DNA of 64,000 nucleotides from Haloarcula pelagica (GTDB lineage: Archaea; Halobacteriota; Halobacteria; Halobacteriales; Haloarculaceae), in contig NZ_CP126161.1 of assembly GCF_030127105.1 (NCBI RefSeq), forward strand, positions 1,054,001-1,118,000, read 5' to 3'. The notes under the pieces were generated by a model. That model worked only from the letters and a program-made list of their open reading frames with translations. It did not search any database and was not told the origin of the DNA. Below are positions 7,677 through 15,847 of this stretch, piece after piece. The stretch's first letter is position 1. The number at the start of each line of letters is the position of its first letter. Both the position numbers and the translations under genes were made by a program.

Positions 7677-8636
7677 ATGACAATCGTTGTCATCTCGACA
7701 GGCGGGACGATCGCTTCGACGGAGGACGCCGGTGGGGACGCGAGTCCGGAGTTGACGGGCGAAGACCTCGTCGCCAGTGTGCCCGGCTTCGACGACCAAC
7801 TGTCGCTCCGGACGGAGGACTTCTCCAACGTGCCCAGCGCACACTTCACTGTCGAACAGATGCACGAACTGAGCCAGTTGATCGCCGAGTACGACAGCGA
7901 CGACGTGGTCGACGGCATCGTCGTCACGCAGGGGACGGACGTGCTCGAAGAATCGGCGTACTTCGTCGACCGGAGCTACGACGGCGAGACACCGGTCGTG
8001 TTCACCGGGGCGATGCGAAACCCGTCGCTCGCAAGCCCTGACGGGCCGGCCAACCTGCTGACGGCCGTCCGAACGGCCCAGAGCGAGGGCGCCCGTGGCC
8101 GCGGTGCGTTGGTCGCGTTCAACGACCGAATCCACGCTGCGAAGTACGTGACCAAGACGAACTCGATGAACCTCGATACGTTCCGCTCGCCGGAGTTCGG
8201 CCCGTTGGCGACCCGCGACGAGGAGACGATCCGGTGGAGTGTCGCGACCGAGCGGACGGAGTCGGTCGACATCGACCCCGCAGCCCTCACGAACGAGGTC
8301 GTCGGTATCACCGTCACGGCCGACATGCATCCGTCACAGATACCAGCGCCCGACGAGTGTGCGGCGGTCGTGCTGGCGGCGACCGGCGCCGGTCACATCC
8401 CGCCGAAACTCATCGAACCGCTGGAAGCGCTGGCCGAGGCAGACATCCCGCTCGTGGCGACCACGCGCTGTCCGGAGGGGCGACTCGCGACGGACACGTA
8501 CGACTTCCCCGGCAGTGAGGTCACACTACAGCGGCTGGGGTGTTATTACTCGGAGCGGAACCTCCAGAAAGCGCGCGTCGAGACGATCGTCGGACTCGCC
8601 GGCGGCGGCGTCGGATCGGTGCTGTCACGGCCCTGA
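7677..8636 (+). CDS. L-asparaginase family amidohydrolase
   Basis: The product (319 residues) has both signature blocks of the asparaginase/glutaminase family: MTIVVISTGGTIAST with the nucleophilic Thr11, and VTQGTDVLEE with the second Thr-Asp pair. It hydrolyses a side-chain amide, normally Asn to Asp plus ammonia. The ATG at 7677 is chosen because GAAGGAG lies about 5 bases upstream; a GTG two codons earlier is less well placed. It is divergent from the allantoinase-like gene and convergent with the ABC importer genes. In this context it may act on an amide intermediate of the pathway rather than on asparagine itself. Confidence 0.88.
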   Translation: MTIVVISTGGTIASTEDAGGDASPELTGEDLVASVPGFDDQLSLRTEDFSNVPSAHFTVEQMHELSQLIAEYDSDDVVDGIVVTQGTDVLEESAYFVDRSYDGETPVVFTGAMRNPSLASPDGPANLLTAVRTAQSEGARGRGALVAFNDRIHAAKYVTKTNSMNLDTFRSPEFGPLATRDEETIRWSVATERTESVDIDPAALTNEVVGITVTADMHPSQIPAPDECAAVVLAATGAGHIPPKLIEPLEALAEADIPLVATTRCPEGRLATDTYDFPGSEVTLQRLGCYYSERNLQKARVETIVGLAGGGVGSVLSRP

Positions 8637-8662
8637 TCTCGGCAGTCTCGCGGCCAGCGTTC

Positions 8663-9484
8663 TCAGGTCATGTCCAGTTCCATCACGGTCTCGGTCAACG
8701 ATTCGTCGTACTCGACGAATGCATCGAGCGTGCGCGTGTCTTCGCTACGCGGGCGCGGAAGGTCGACATCGACGATGTCGTGAACCTCGCCGGGTTGGGG
8801 AGAGAGGACGATCACCCGGTCGGAGAGCCACACCGCCTCGGTGATGTGGTGCGTGACGAAGACCGTCGTCTTCTGGATCTCCTGGTGGATCCGCAACAGC
8901 TCCCGGTTCATCTTCCGACGGGTCAGTTCGTCGAGGGCCGCGAACGGTTCGTCCATCAGGAAGATCTCTGGATCGTAGACGAATCCGCGGGCGAGCGCGA
9001 CGCGCTGGCGCATCCCGCCGCTGAGTTGCTGTGGGGTGCTGTCCTCGAACCCGCCGAGACCGACCGTCTCGATTACTTCCTCGGCCTGCTCTCGAACCTC
9101 GGGATCGCTCGTGTCTTTCCCCTGGATCTCCAGGGGGAGCAGCACGTTGTCGATGACACTGCGCCACGGGAGTAACACGTCCTCTTGAAAGAAAAAGGAC
9201 ATGTCGTTGTTCTCGCGGGCCTGGGCGGCCGTCCCGTCCCCGACGTGTATCGTCCCCCGAGTCGGTTCGATGATGTCACCGAGACACTTCAGCAACGTCG
9301 TCTTCCCGCATCCGCTCGGACCGATGATCGAGACGAACTCGTTCTCGTAGATGTCGAGGTTGATATCGTGTAGCGCCTGTACCGGGTTGGCCGTGTCCCG
9401 GCCGTAGATCTTGTCGATACCGTCGATGGAGATCTTCGCCTCGCTGCTCGTCCGCTCGACGTGTGGGTTATCCGCTTCGGACAT
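8663..9484 (-). CDS. ABC importer ATPase, NitT/TauT (SsuB/TauB-like) family
   Basis: A 273-residue ATPase with Walker A GPSGCGKTT, Q-loop FFFQEDVLLPWRSV, signature LSGGMRQRVALARGF, Walker B IFLMDEPFAALDE and the switch His in FVTHHITEAVWLSDR. The phrase 'LLPW..V..NV' and the ending LSPQPGEV are typical of nitrate/sulfonate/taurine-type importers. It powers uptake through the permease encoded immediately upstream, with which its start shares one base. It lies in the run substrate-binding protein, permease, ATPase on the minus strand. Confidence 0.92.
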   Translation of the reverse strand: MSEADNPHVERTSSEAKISIDGIDKIYGRDTANPVQALHDINLDIYENEFVSIIGPSGCGKTTLLKCLGDIIEPTRGTIHVGDGTAAQARENNDMSFFFQEDVLLPWRSVIDNVLLPLEIQGKDTSDPEVREQAEEVIETVGLGGFEDSTPQQLSGGMRQRVALARGFVYDPEIFLMDEPFAALDELTRRKMNRELLRIHQEIQKTTVFVTHHITEAVWLSDRVIVLSPQPGEVHDIVDVDLPRPRSEDTRTLDAFVEYDESLTETVMELDMT

Positions 9485-10299
9485 TATCGGGTGGCACCTC
9501 CGCTACTCTGGTTCTCCCAGTCGATGAGATACGATTCGACGAACACGAGGAGTCCGAACCACACTGTCGAACACAGCCCGATGATCAACAGTGCGCGGAA
9601 CAACAATAGCGTCGAGAGCTGGTTGTTCGCGACGAGGATGAGATAGCCCAGCCCCTCGTTACCGGCCAGCCACTCGCCGACGACGGCGCCGACGAACGTC
9701 AGCGCGACGCTGATCCGCAGGGCCGAGAAGATGTAGGGGAGCGCGTTGTACAGTTTCACCTTCCGGAACACCTGCCAGCGACTGGCGTTGAGCGAGTGCA
9801 TCAGCTCCTTGGTCAGCTTGTCCGTCGAGGAAAAGCCCGCGATGCTGTTGACCAGCGACGGGAAGAACGTCGTGATCGTCGCGGCCGCGATGATCGGCCC
9901 CTGGTTGATCCCCATCCAGATGATCAGCAGTGGGGCGAACGCGATCACCGGGAGCGACCGGAGGATGACCATGTACGGGTAGATCGAGCGTTTGAGCGTG
10001 TTGAACTCGGCCATGACGGCACCCAGCGAGATGCCGATGGCGTTGCCCAACACCCAGCCCAGTATCGCCTCGATCAGAGTAACCCGGGCGTGTCCTGCCA
10101 GACTCCCCAGTTCTCCCTGGAAACTCAGGATGATCTCCGCGGGAGCCGGTAGGACGTACGTCGGGACAGCGTACACTCTGACCCCGAGCGTCCACAGCCC
10201 GAGGAAGGCAACGAGGAACGCCACCGGGTATTTGTACTTGTCGACGAGATTGCCGGCTCTGGTCCCGAAGTCCATCTGGTTTGGAGTGTCTGTCGCCAT
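9484..10299 (-). CDS. ABC importer permease, NitT/TauT family
   Basis: The 271-residue membrane protein has about six helices and the family EAA loop near the middle (SIAGFSSTDKLTKELMHSL...ASRWQVFRKVKLYNALPYIF), which contacts the ATPase. It resembles SsuC/TauC-type permeases. It starts 5 bases after the substrate-binding protein gene ends and touches the ATPase gene, so the three form one operon. Substrate unknown; the surrounding hydrolases suggest a nitrogenous compound. Confidence 0.92.
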   Translation of the reverse strand: MATDTPNQMDFGTRAGNLVDKYKYPVAFLVAFLGLWTLGVRVYAVPTYVLPAPAEIILSFQGELGSLAGHARVTLIEAILGWVLGNAIGISLGAVMAEFNTLKRSIYPYMVILRSLPVIAFAPLLIIWMGINQGPIIAAATITTFFPSLVNSIAGFSSTDKLTKELMHSLNASRWQVFRKVKLYNALPYIFSALRISVALTFVGAVVGEWLAGNEGLGYLILVANNQLSTLLLFRALLIIGLCSTVWFGLLVFVESYLIDWENQSSGGATR

Positions 10300-10304
10300 C
10301 GGTG

Positions 10305-11459
10305 TTAGTTACCCGACCATTGAAGCTCCCCGTCACTGTGGACAGCTTCGACCAGCGAGTTGTCGACGATGTCCGACTCCGCAGTCGTCGCACCCTCGCT
10401 GATCGCACCAGCCCGGACACCGAGGTTCTGCACCTCGGCGTAGTCGCCGGGGTCGTTGTAGCCGACGCCGTTTGCGTCCCAGGAGTCGTCGGGGCGGTAT
10501 TCGAGGAACTGATCGAAGTTCGACCGCTCGACTTCCATCGGATCGACGCCACCGAGGAACACGTCGGCGTCGGCATCGTTGAGCCGTCCGAGCGTCATCT
10601 CCGCGAACCGATCGCGGTTTTCGGGGTTGAGCGACTCCTCGCAGGACTTGCACCACGCCCGCGTGAACTCCCGGAACGTCTCGGGGTAGTCGTCGACGAG
10701 GTCTTGCGATGCGAGTGCGACGTTCCCGCCGGCGTCGGTGTAGTCACGAGCCTCGAAGAGGTTGAACTCCGTCCCCTGGAGCCGCAGGGAGTTGTAGTCG
10801 GAGTTCGTCGGGTACAGCGACATCACGTCGACGTTTCCTTCGGTGAGGTTCGTCACCGAGTAGCCGATGTTGGTCCGGGTGATGTCCTCCTGTGACAGGC
10901 CCTCTTCCTCCAGGACGACCGGCGTGACCCAGTTACGGTCGGCCTCGTTCTGTAGTCCGACGGTGTTGCCGGCCCAGTCCGGAACGCTTTCGATCCCGGA
11001 GTCGCCCATGGACGCGTAACTCAGCGGGGTGTTCCCGATCGTAGTGAACAGCGTCTGGACCGGGATGCCCCGGGCCAGTGCTGTCACGTACGAGAACGGG
11101 GTCGCGACGACCACGTCGATCTCACCGTTGACTAGGATCTGCAGCGGGTTCTGGACCTGTAGCGACGTGGTGATCGAGACATCCAGTCCAACATCGTCGA
11201 AGTAGCCAAACTCCACGGCCCCAGTCATCGGGGAGAACACCATGTCCGGGAAGTACGTCAGTAGCACGCTGACCTCGGTTTTCTCGAGGCCACCGTCGCC
11301 CGAACCGCTGTCAGTCGAGCCGCCGTCACTGCCGCTCCCGCCGTCGCCGCCGTCCCCGCCGCTGCCCCCGTCACCGCCGGAACAGCCAGCGAGCCCTGCG
11401 AGTGCAGCGGCTCCGGTCGCTTTGATGAATCGACGCCGGTTCGTGGGTTTTCGTGCCAT
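10305..11459 (-). CDS. ABC importer substrate-binding lipoprotein (NMT1/THI5-, SsuA-like)
   Basis: A 384-residue exported protein. The N-terminus MARKPTNRRRFIKATGAAAL has a Tat twin-arginine motif and is followed by the lipobox LAGLAGC, then a Gly/Ser/Asp-rich tether (about residues 30-60). The rest is a type II periplasmic-binding fold of the NMT1/SsuA kind, with VSVLLTYFPDMVFSPMTGAV at its start and VNGEIDVVVATP further on. It captures the substrate outside and delivers it to the permease. The ATG at 11459 puts the Tat motif at the N-terminus, so the longer reading from 11522 is rejected; that region holds a TATA-like ATTATATTTACC instead. Confidence 0.9.
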   Translation of the reverse strand: MARKPTNRRRFIKATGAAALAGLAGCSGGDGGSGGDGGDGGSGSDGGSTDSGSGDGGLEKTEVSVLLTYFPDMVFSPMTGAVEFGYFDDVGLDVSITTSLQVQNPLQILVNGEIDVVVATPFSYVTALARGIPVQTLFTTIGNTPLSYASMGDSGIESVPDWAGNTVGLQNEADRNWVTPVVLEEEGLSQEDITRTNIGYSVTNLTEGNVDVMSLYPTNSDYNSLRLQGTEFNLFEARDYTDAGGNVALASQDLVDDYPETFREFTRAWCKSCEESLNPENRDRFAEMTLGRLNDADADVFLGGVDPMEVERSNFDQFLEYRPDDSWDANGVGYNDPGDYAEVQNLGVRAGAISEGATTAESDIVDNSLVEAVHSDGELQWSGN

Positions 11460-11723
11460 GATACCCGTTGTTTTGAGAGAGGGTAACAAGTAGCTTTGGG
11501 TAAATATAATCCAAATTACCATTATTTTGTACTAAATCGCCACTATATTCTTTATACTGTAGATTTCCTCAGGTGGGAGAGACTTTTGTTAGAAATATAA
11601 TTTCCGGGCCGGATCGAGGATACTAAAACGGGGTGGGAGACGGTCAGTCGGGGCATACGAGAAAGATGGATCTGTCGTGTCGCGGTCACGACACCGGTCG
11701 ATAAGTGACCGCCCGGGGCCGGA
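11460..11723. promoter_or_regulatory. Promoter of the importer operon and 3' region of the Lrp gene
   Basis: The AT-rich half (11460-11620) contains GGTAA and TTACC arms around an ATTATATT box on the minus strand about 45 bases before the lipoprotein ATG, a likely core promoter. The other half has a hairpin with TGTCGTG/CACGACA arms (11673-11679 and 11687-11693), 31-51 bases past the Lrp stop, a possible terminator. No gene is seen. Confidence 0.4.
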
Positions 11724-12227
11724 TCAGTCTTCCACGGAGGCGACTGTCTGCTCGGCCGCGTCCTCCTCGTCGGACATCAGAACCGTACTGCCGTCGTCGA
11801 TCACCGACCGCGTCACGATCGACGACTCGTATGAGGCGATCCCCTCGACTGCGTGAAGCACGTCGTGGGTGAACGACTGAAAGTGTTCAGTGTCCTCGAA
11901 CCGCGCGTCGAAGATGATGTTGTGCGTTCCGGAGAGGACCCAGAGCTTGTAGACACAATCGGTCTCGGCGATCTCCTCGGCGATGTCGTCCGTGCGGCCA
12001 GCCTCCGTGCTGAGCCCGAACGCGACGGTCAGATAGTCGAGCTTCGCCGGGTCGGTCATCACGGTGAACTTCCGGATGATCCCCTCCTCACGCATCCGGT
12101 CCATCCGCCGTCTGACCGTGTTTCCTGTGATCCCGAGTTCCTCGCCGATGTCGTTGTACGTCGCTCTCCCTTCGTCGTGAAGGAGATCCAGGATCTGTTT
12201 GTCGACTGTGTCTAGTTCCGTTGCCAT
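11724..12227 (-). CDS. Lrp/AsnC family transcriptional regulator
   Basis: The 167-residue protein starts with the Lrp winged helix (LDTVDKQILDLLHDEGRATY, then GITGNTVRRRMDRMREEG) and continues into a RAM/AsnC-type ligand-binding beta-alpha domain (about residues 65-145) with VYKLWVLSGTHNIIFDARF. A short acidic tail follows. It probably senses an amino acid or the pathway substrate and controls the flanking operons. It sits between the cysteine-hydrolase gene and the importer genes, all on the minus strand. The nearest candidate operators are the dyads at 7567-7589 and in the 11.5 kb promoter. Confidence 0.9.
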   Translation of the reverse strand: MATELDTVDKQILDLLHDEGRATYNDIGEELGITGNTVRRRMDRMREEGIIRKFTVMTDPAKLDYLTVAFGLSTEAGRTDDIAEEIAETDCVYKLWVLSGTHNIIFDARFEDTEHFQSFTHDVLHAVEGIASYESSIVTRSVIDDGSTVLMSDEEDAAEQTVASVED

Positions 12228-12313
12228 CCACTGGATGTAGAATAGTGACTCAGTTAACCCTTTCCTTGAGCCGAAAGCTACGCCAGACCACAGCGGAAAG
12301 TCTGAAAGTTAGT

Positions 12314-12931
12314 TCAGTTCTCGAACGACTCGGTAACCTGATCGAGGGATTCGACGGTCCCGAGTGCCTGATCGATGTTCTTGAGACCGAGTTGATGGAA
12401 CTCCTCGCCATCCATGCTTCCGACACAGTCCTCAACGACGACGACTTCGTAGTCGCGGTTGGTTGCCTCGAAACAGGTGCACTGTACGCAGGTGTTCGTG
12501 TTGACGCCCGCGACGACCAGTGTCTCGATGTCGTTGACCCGGAGCACGAAAGGGAGGTCCGTTTCGAGGAACGGCGAGTACCGCTTTTTCGGCTGGAGGA
12601 ACGTATCCTCGTCCGCAGCGAGTGCCGGCATAATCTCCATCCCCTCGGTGTTCCCGTAGACGTTGTGTTCGGAGATTGCCTCCCGGGAGTCTCCGTCACT
12701 GACCTCTGTCTCGTTCCACTTCGGGTTGGACGTGATCTCGCTGGCGTCACGGTACGCGGTCGTGACGTGGATCACCGGAAAATCGTTCGCTCTGGCCGCC
12801 GTGACGAGCCGCTCCGACGCGTCGACGATCTCTTCCGCTCGGTCCGCGGGTACTGGTAGGGTCGCGATCTCCGGATCGAGATGGCCCCGGTGGAGATCGA
12901 CTGTGAGGACAGCCGTGGTCTCAGGATCCAT
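12314..12931 (-). CDS. Isochorismatase-type cysteine hydrolase (N-carbamoylsarcosine amidase/RutB-like)
   Basis: A 205-residue alpha/beta hydrolase with the Asp-Lys-Cys triad of the isochorismatase-like family: D12 (LTVDLHRGH), K115 (QPKKRYSPF) and C148 (GVNTNTCVQCTCFEA). Relatives with this triad cleave carbamoyl or amide C-N bonds (N-carbamoylsarcosine amidase, ureidoacrylate hydrolase, nicotinamidase). After a cyclic amidase opens a ring, such an enzyme would release ammonia and CO2 from the carbamoyl product. The ATG at 12931 is preferred because a TTATAAA box lies about 25-30 bases upstream (minus strand); the longer frame would run through that box. Confidence 0.85.
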   Translation of the reverse strand: MDPETTAVLTVDLHRGHLDPEIATLPVPADRAEEIVDASERLVTAARANDFPVIHVTTAYRDASEITSNPKWNETEVSDGDSREAISEHNVYGNTEGMEIMPALAADEDTFLQPKKRYSPFLETDLPFVLRVNDIETLVVAGVNTNTCVQCTCFEATNRDYEVVVVEDCVGSMDGEEFHQLGLKNIDQALGTVESLDQVTESFEN

Positions 12932-13072
12932 ACTCTGTGTAGTAAAGCCACACTGTTTATAAGTTTTCATGGTGTAAATCAACCTTTCTTAGAATATCGA
13001 GTAGTATATCTTCACAATATGATTTACAATCCCCCAAATTTTATATCGGGAGAGAGTAAGGGTGTATGTAGC
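12932..13072. promoter_or_regulatory. Divergent promoter region, two TATA boxes
   Basis: The AT-rich spacer has TTTATAAG at 12956-12963, which on the minus strand is a TATA box about 28 bases before the cysteine-hydrolase ATG, and TTTTATAT at 13039-13046, about 30 bases before the M24 gene ATG. Both genes should therefore make nearly leaderless messages from one shared control region. Confidence 0.6.
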
Positions 13073-14317
13073 ATGGTACCACAGAATGACCAACTGCGCG
13101 GCATCGGATCCCAGCTACGTGATCGACGGGGGAGCGATTACGATGACGTGCGGTTTTCCGGGTCAGAGTACGAGCGACGATACGACAATCTCCGCGAGGA
13201 GATGTTCTTTCGCGGCCTCGACTGTCTCGTCGTGTACGGAAGTTCCGCACACACGGACTCGAACCAGGCGAACATCCGCTATCTGAGCGGCTACATCGAC
13301 CAGATACAGTCCTACATCGTCTTCCCCGCCGACGGTGAGCCGACACTGTTCGCAGACCTCTACCCACACGTACCCGACGCACATCTCATGAGCCATATCG
13401 ACGACGTGCGGTGGGGGACCGAGGACAAGGGACAGGCTGTCGTCGACCGACTCGAAGAACTGGGGTACGAGGACGGCTCGATCGGCTTCGTCGGATCACC
13501 CGGCCCGGCGACGACGGAGTTGCCCGCCAACGACTACCTGACGATCACGGAGGCGCTGGACGATGCCAGTTTCCAGTTCGTCTCCGATATGCTCGACCGG
13601 ATCCGGCTCAAGAAGAGCGAAGAAGAACTGGAGGCGATCCGGGAGGGCGTCGAACTCACCGACAAGGCGATGCGCGCACTCGAAGCGGCCGCCCGGCCGG
13701 GGGTAACCGAGCGGGAACTCAAAGCCGAGATCATGTCATCGTATCTCGACGAAGGCGAGTACTTCTTCCAGCTGCTGGGGAGTACGAGCATGCACGACCC
13801 CGACATGCCCTATCCCTGGGAACACCAGTCCGACCGGACCATCGAGGAAGGCGATGTCATACTCACGGAGATCAGCGCCCGGAACGTCAAGGGATACTCC
13901 GGACAGATTCTCCGCGGGATCGCCGTCGGCGAGGAGCCGACAGACCACTATCAGGAACTGTACGATGTCGGCGAGCAGGTCTTCTACGACGTACTCGACG
14001 CCCTTGAGCCGGGGGCGACGACCGAGGACGTGCTCGCGGCCGCGACCGAACCGATAGAGAGCCGCGACTGGACCGTCCACGCGCCGATCATCCACGGGTG
14101 GGGGCTGGGCATCCAGCGTCCGCTCATCGGGACGCGCAACGAGGGTGGGTTCCCGAACCCGCCGTTCGAGTTCCAGGAGGGCCACACGGTCGTCGTCGAG
14201 CCGAACCCCGTGGCCAGCGACGAGATGAGCGGGATGTTCCTCGGCGAGTACGTTCACATCACCGAGGACGGCGCGGAGCGACTACACGAGTACCCGATGG
14301 AGTTCGTCCAGACATGA
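13073..14317 (+). CDS. M24 family (creatinase/ectoine-hydrolase/prolidase-like) protein without canonical metal ligands
   Basis: The 414-residue protein has an N-terminal creatinase-type domain (about 35-165) and a C-terminal pita-bread domain (about 175-410). The usual metallopeptidase ligands D..D are replaced: the first falls at E266 (ILTEIS) and the second at G277/Q278 (KGYSGQILRG), while H341 (IHGWGLG), E376 (VEPN) and E392 (GEYVH) remain. Loss of the two Asp is what creatinase shows, and that enzyme works without metal; ectoine hydrolases belong to the same broad group. It should cleave a non-peptide C-N bond of a small guanidino or amide substrate. ATG 13073 follows a TATA box. It overlaps the aldehyde dehydrogenase gene by four bases. 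Confidence 0.83.
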   Translation: MVPQNDQLRGIGSQLRDRRGSDYDDVRFSGSEYERRYDNLREEMFFRGLDCLVVYGSSAHTDSNQANIRYLSGYIDQIQSYIVFPADGEPTLFADLYPHVPDAHLMSHIDDVRWGTEDKGQAVVDRLEELGYEDGSIGFVGSPGPATTELPANDYLTITEALDDASFQFVSDMLDRIRLKKSEEELEAIREGVELTDKAMRALEAAARPGVTERELKAEIMSSYLDEGEYFFQLLGSTSMHDPDMPYPWEHQSDRTIEEGDVILTEISARNVKGYSGQILRGIAVGEEPTDHYQELYDVGEQVFYDVLDALEPGATTEDVLAAATEPIESRDWTVHAPIIHGWGLGIQRPLIGTRNEGGFPNPPFEFQEGHTVVVEPNPVASDEMSGMFLGEYVHITEDGAERLHEYPMEFVQT

Positions 14318-15798
14318 CCGACCACGACTACCACGACTGGGGACTGTTCGTCGACGGGGAGTTCACACAGAGCGAGAGCGGAGAGCGGTTCGATGTCGAG
14401 AATCCCGCCGACAAGACCGTCATCGGTTCGGCGCCGGAGGGGACCGCCGGCGACATCGACGAGGCCGTCCGCGTCGCTCGCGAGACCTACGAGGAGACCT
14501 GGCGCCACGTCAGCGCCCGCGAACGGGTCGACTACCTCCTCGAAGTCGCGGACCGCGTCGAAGAACGCGCCGAGGAGTTCGTGTTGCTTGAGACCCTGGA
14601 GAACGGGAAACCGCTCTCCGAATCACGGACCGACGTGGAGGAGGCCATCGACGGCTACCGCTACTACGCGGGGACGGCGGACAAGACCCACGGGGACACG
14701 ATCCCCGAGCGGGACGACCTGTTCGACTACACCGTCCGCGAACCGTACGGGGTCGTCGGTGTCATCATCCCGTGGAACTGGCCGCCGATGCACACCGCTG
14801 ACTTCACCGCGCCGGCGCTGGCCGCGGGCAACACCGTCGTGCTCAAGCCCGCGCCGGAGACGCCGCTTTCCTCCCTACTGATGGCCGAACTCTGGCAGGA
14901 CGTGCTCCCCGACGGCGTCGTCAACGTCGTCACCGGCGATGTCGCACCCGGCGCGCGCCTGACCGAACACCCGGATGTCGATAAGCTCGCCTTTACCGGT
15001 CACACCGAGACGGGGTCGAAGGTGATGAAAGCCGCCGCCGAGGACATCACCGACGTAATGCTGGAACTGGGCGGCAAAAACGCAAACATCGTCCTCCCGG
15101 ACGCCAACATCGAGAAGGCCGTCGACGGCTCCTACGACGGAATCTTCAACAATCAGGGACAGGCCTGTGCCAGCGGCTCCCGTCTCTATCTCCACGACAG
15201 TATCTACGACGAGTTCATCGAGCAGTTCGTCGCCAAGGCCGAGGGGATGGTGATCGGCCCGGGCACCGACGAGGAGACCGATCTCGCACCGCTTGCCAGC
15301 CAACAGCAGTACGACAAGGTGCGAAAGTACATCGAACTCGGTAAGGAGGAAGGTGCCTCGGTGATTCACGAAGGCAAACTGCCGGCCGACCTCCCGGATG
15401 GCTACTACGTCCCGCCGGTCGTGTTCGGCGACGTGACCCAGGACATGCGCATCGCCCGCGAGGAGATCTTCGGGCCCGTCCTCACGGTTCAGCGGTACGA
15501 GCGAGTCGAGGACGCCATCGAGATGGCGAACGACACCGAGTACGGGCTCACCGGTGCGGTCTGGTCACGGAACATGGAAGTCGCAAATCGCGTCGCCCGG
15601 CGGTTGGAGGCCGGACTCATCTTCGTCAACAACTTCGTCAACGGGTTCCTCGGTGCCCCGTTCGGCGGCTACAAACGGAGCGGGATCGGACGGAAGCTCG
15701 GCTTCGAGGAGACCCTAGACGAGTTCACGCAGGTGAAGACGATCCGGTCGCAGATCGCCCCGAGCGAGGACGGCGCCATCGACGAGTACTACGACTGA
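14314..15798 (+). CDS. NAD(P)-dependent aldehyde dehydrogenase
   Basis: A full-length (494 residue) ALDH: IPWNWPPM and KPAPETPLS for cofactor binding, FTGHTETGSK, catalytic Glu in LELGGKNANI, nucleophilic Cys in NNQGQACASGS, and EEIFGPVL near the C-terminus. It oxidises an aldehyde to the acid, with betaine-aldehyde/succinate-semialdehyde-like sequence character. Its ATG overlaps the M24 stop (ATGA), so it probably oxidises an aldehyde derived from the M24 product after deamination or oxidation by an enzyme encoded elsewhere. The start at 14314 is fixed by this overlap. Confidence 0.93.
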   Translation: MTDHDYHDWGLFVDGEFTQSESGERFDVENPADKTVIGSAPEGTAGDIDEAVRVARETYEETWRHVSARERVDYLLEVADRVEERAEEFVLLETLENGKPLSESRTDVEEAIDGYRYYAGTADKTHGDTIPERDDLFDYTVREPYGVVGVIIPWNWPPMHTADFTAPALAAGNTVVLKPAPETPLSSLLMAELWQDVLPDGVVNVVTGDVAPGARLTEHPDVDKLAFTGHTETGSKVMKAAAEDITDVMLELGGKNANIVLPDANIEKAVDGSYDGIFNNQGQACASGSRLYLHDSIYDEFIEQFVAKAEGMVIGPGTDEETDLAPLASQQQYDKVRKYIELGKEEGASVIHEGKLPADLPDGYYVPPVVFGDVTQDMRIAREEIFGPVLTVQRYERVEDAIEMANDTEYGLTGAVWSRNMEVANRVARRLEAGLIFVNNFVNGFLGAPFGGYKRSGIGRKLGFEETLDEFTQVKTIRSQIAPSEDGAIDEYYD

Positions 15799-15847
15799 CC
15801 GTCTCGATCGGCCGACACGGCCGTTCGGGATCCGCCGGTGATCGAGA

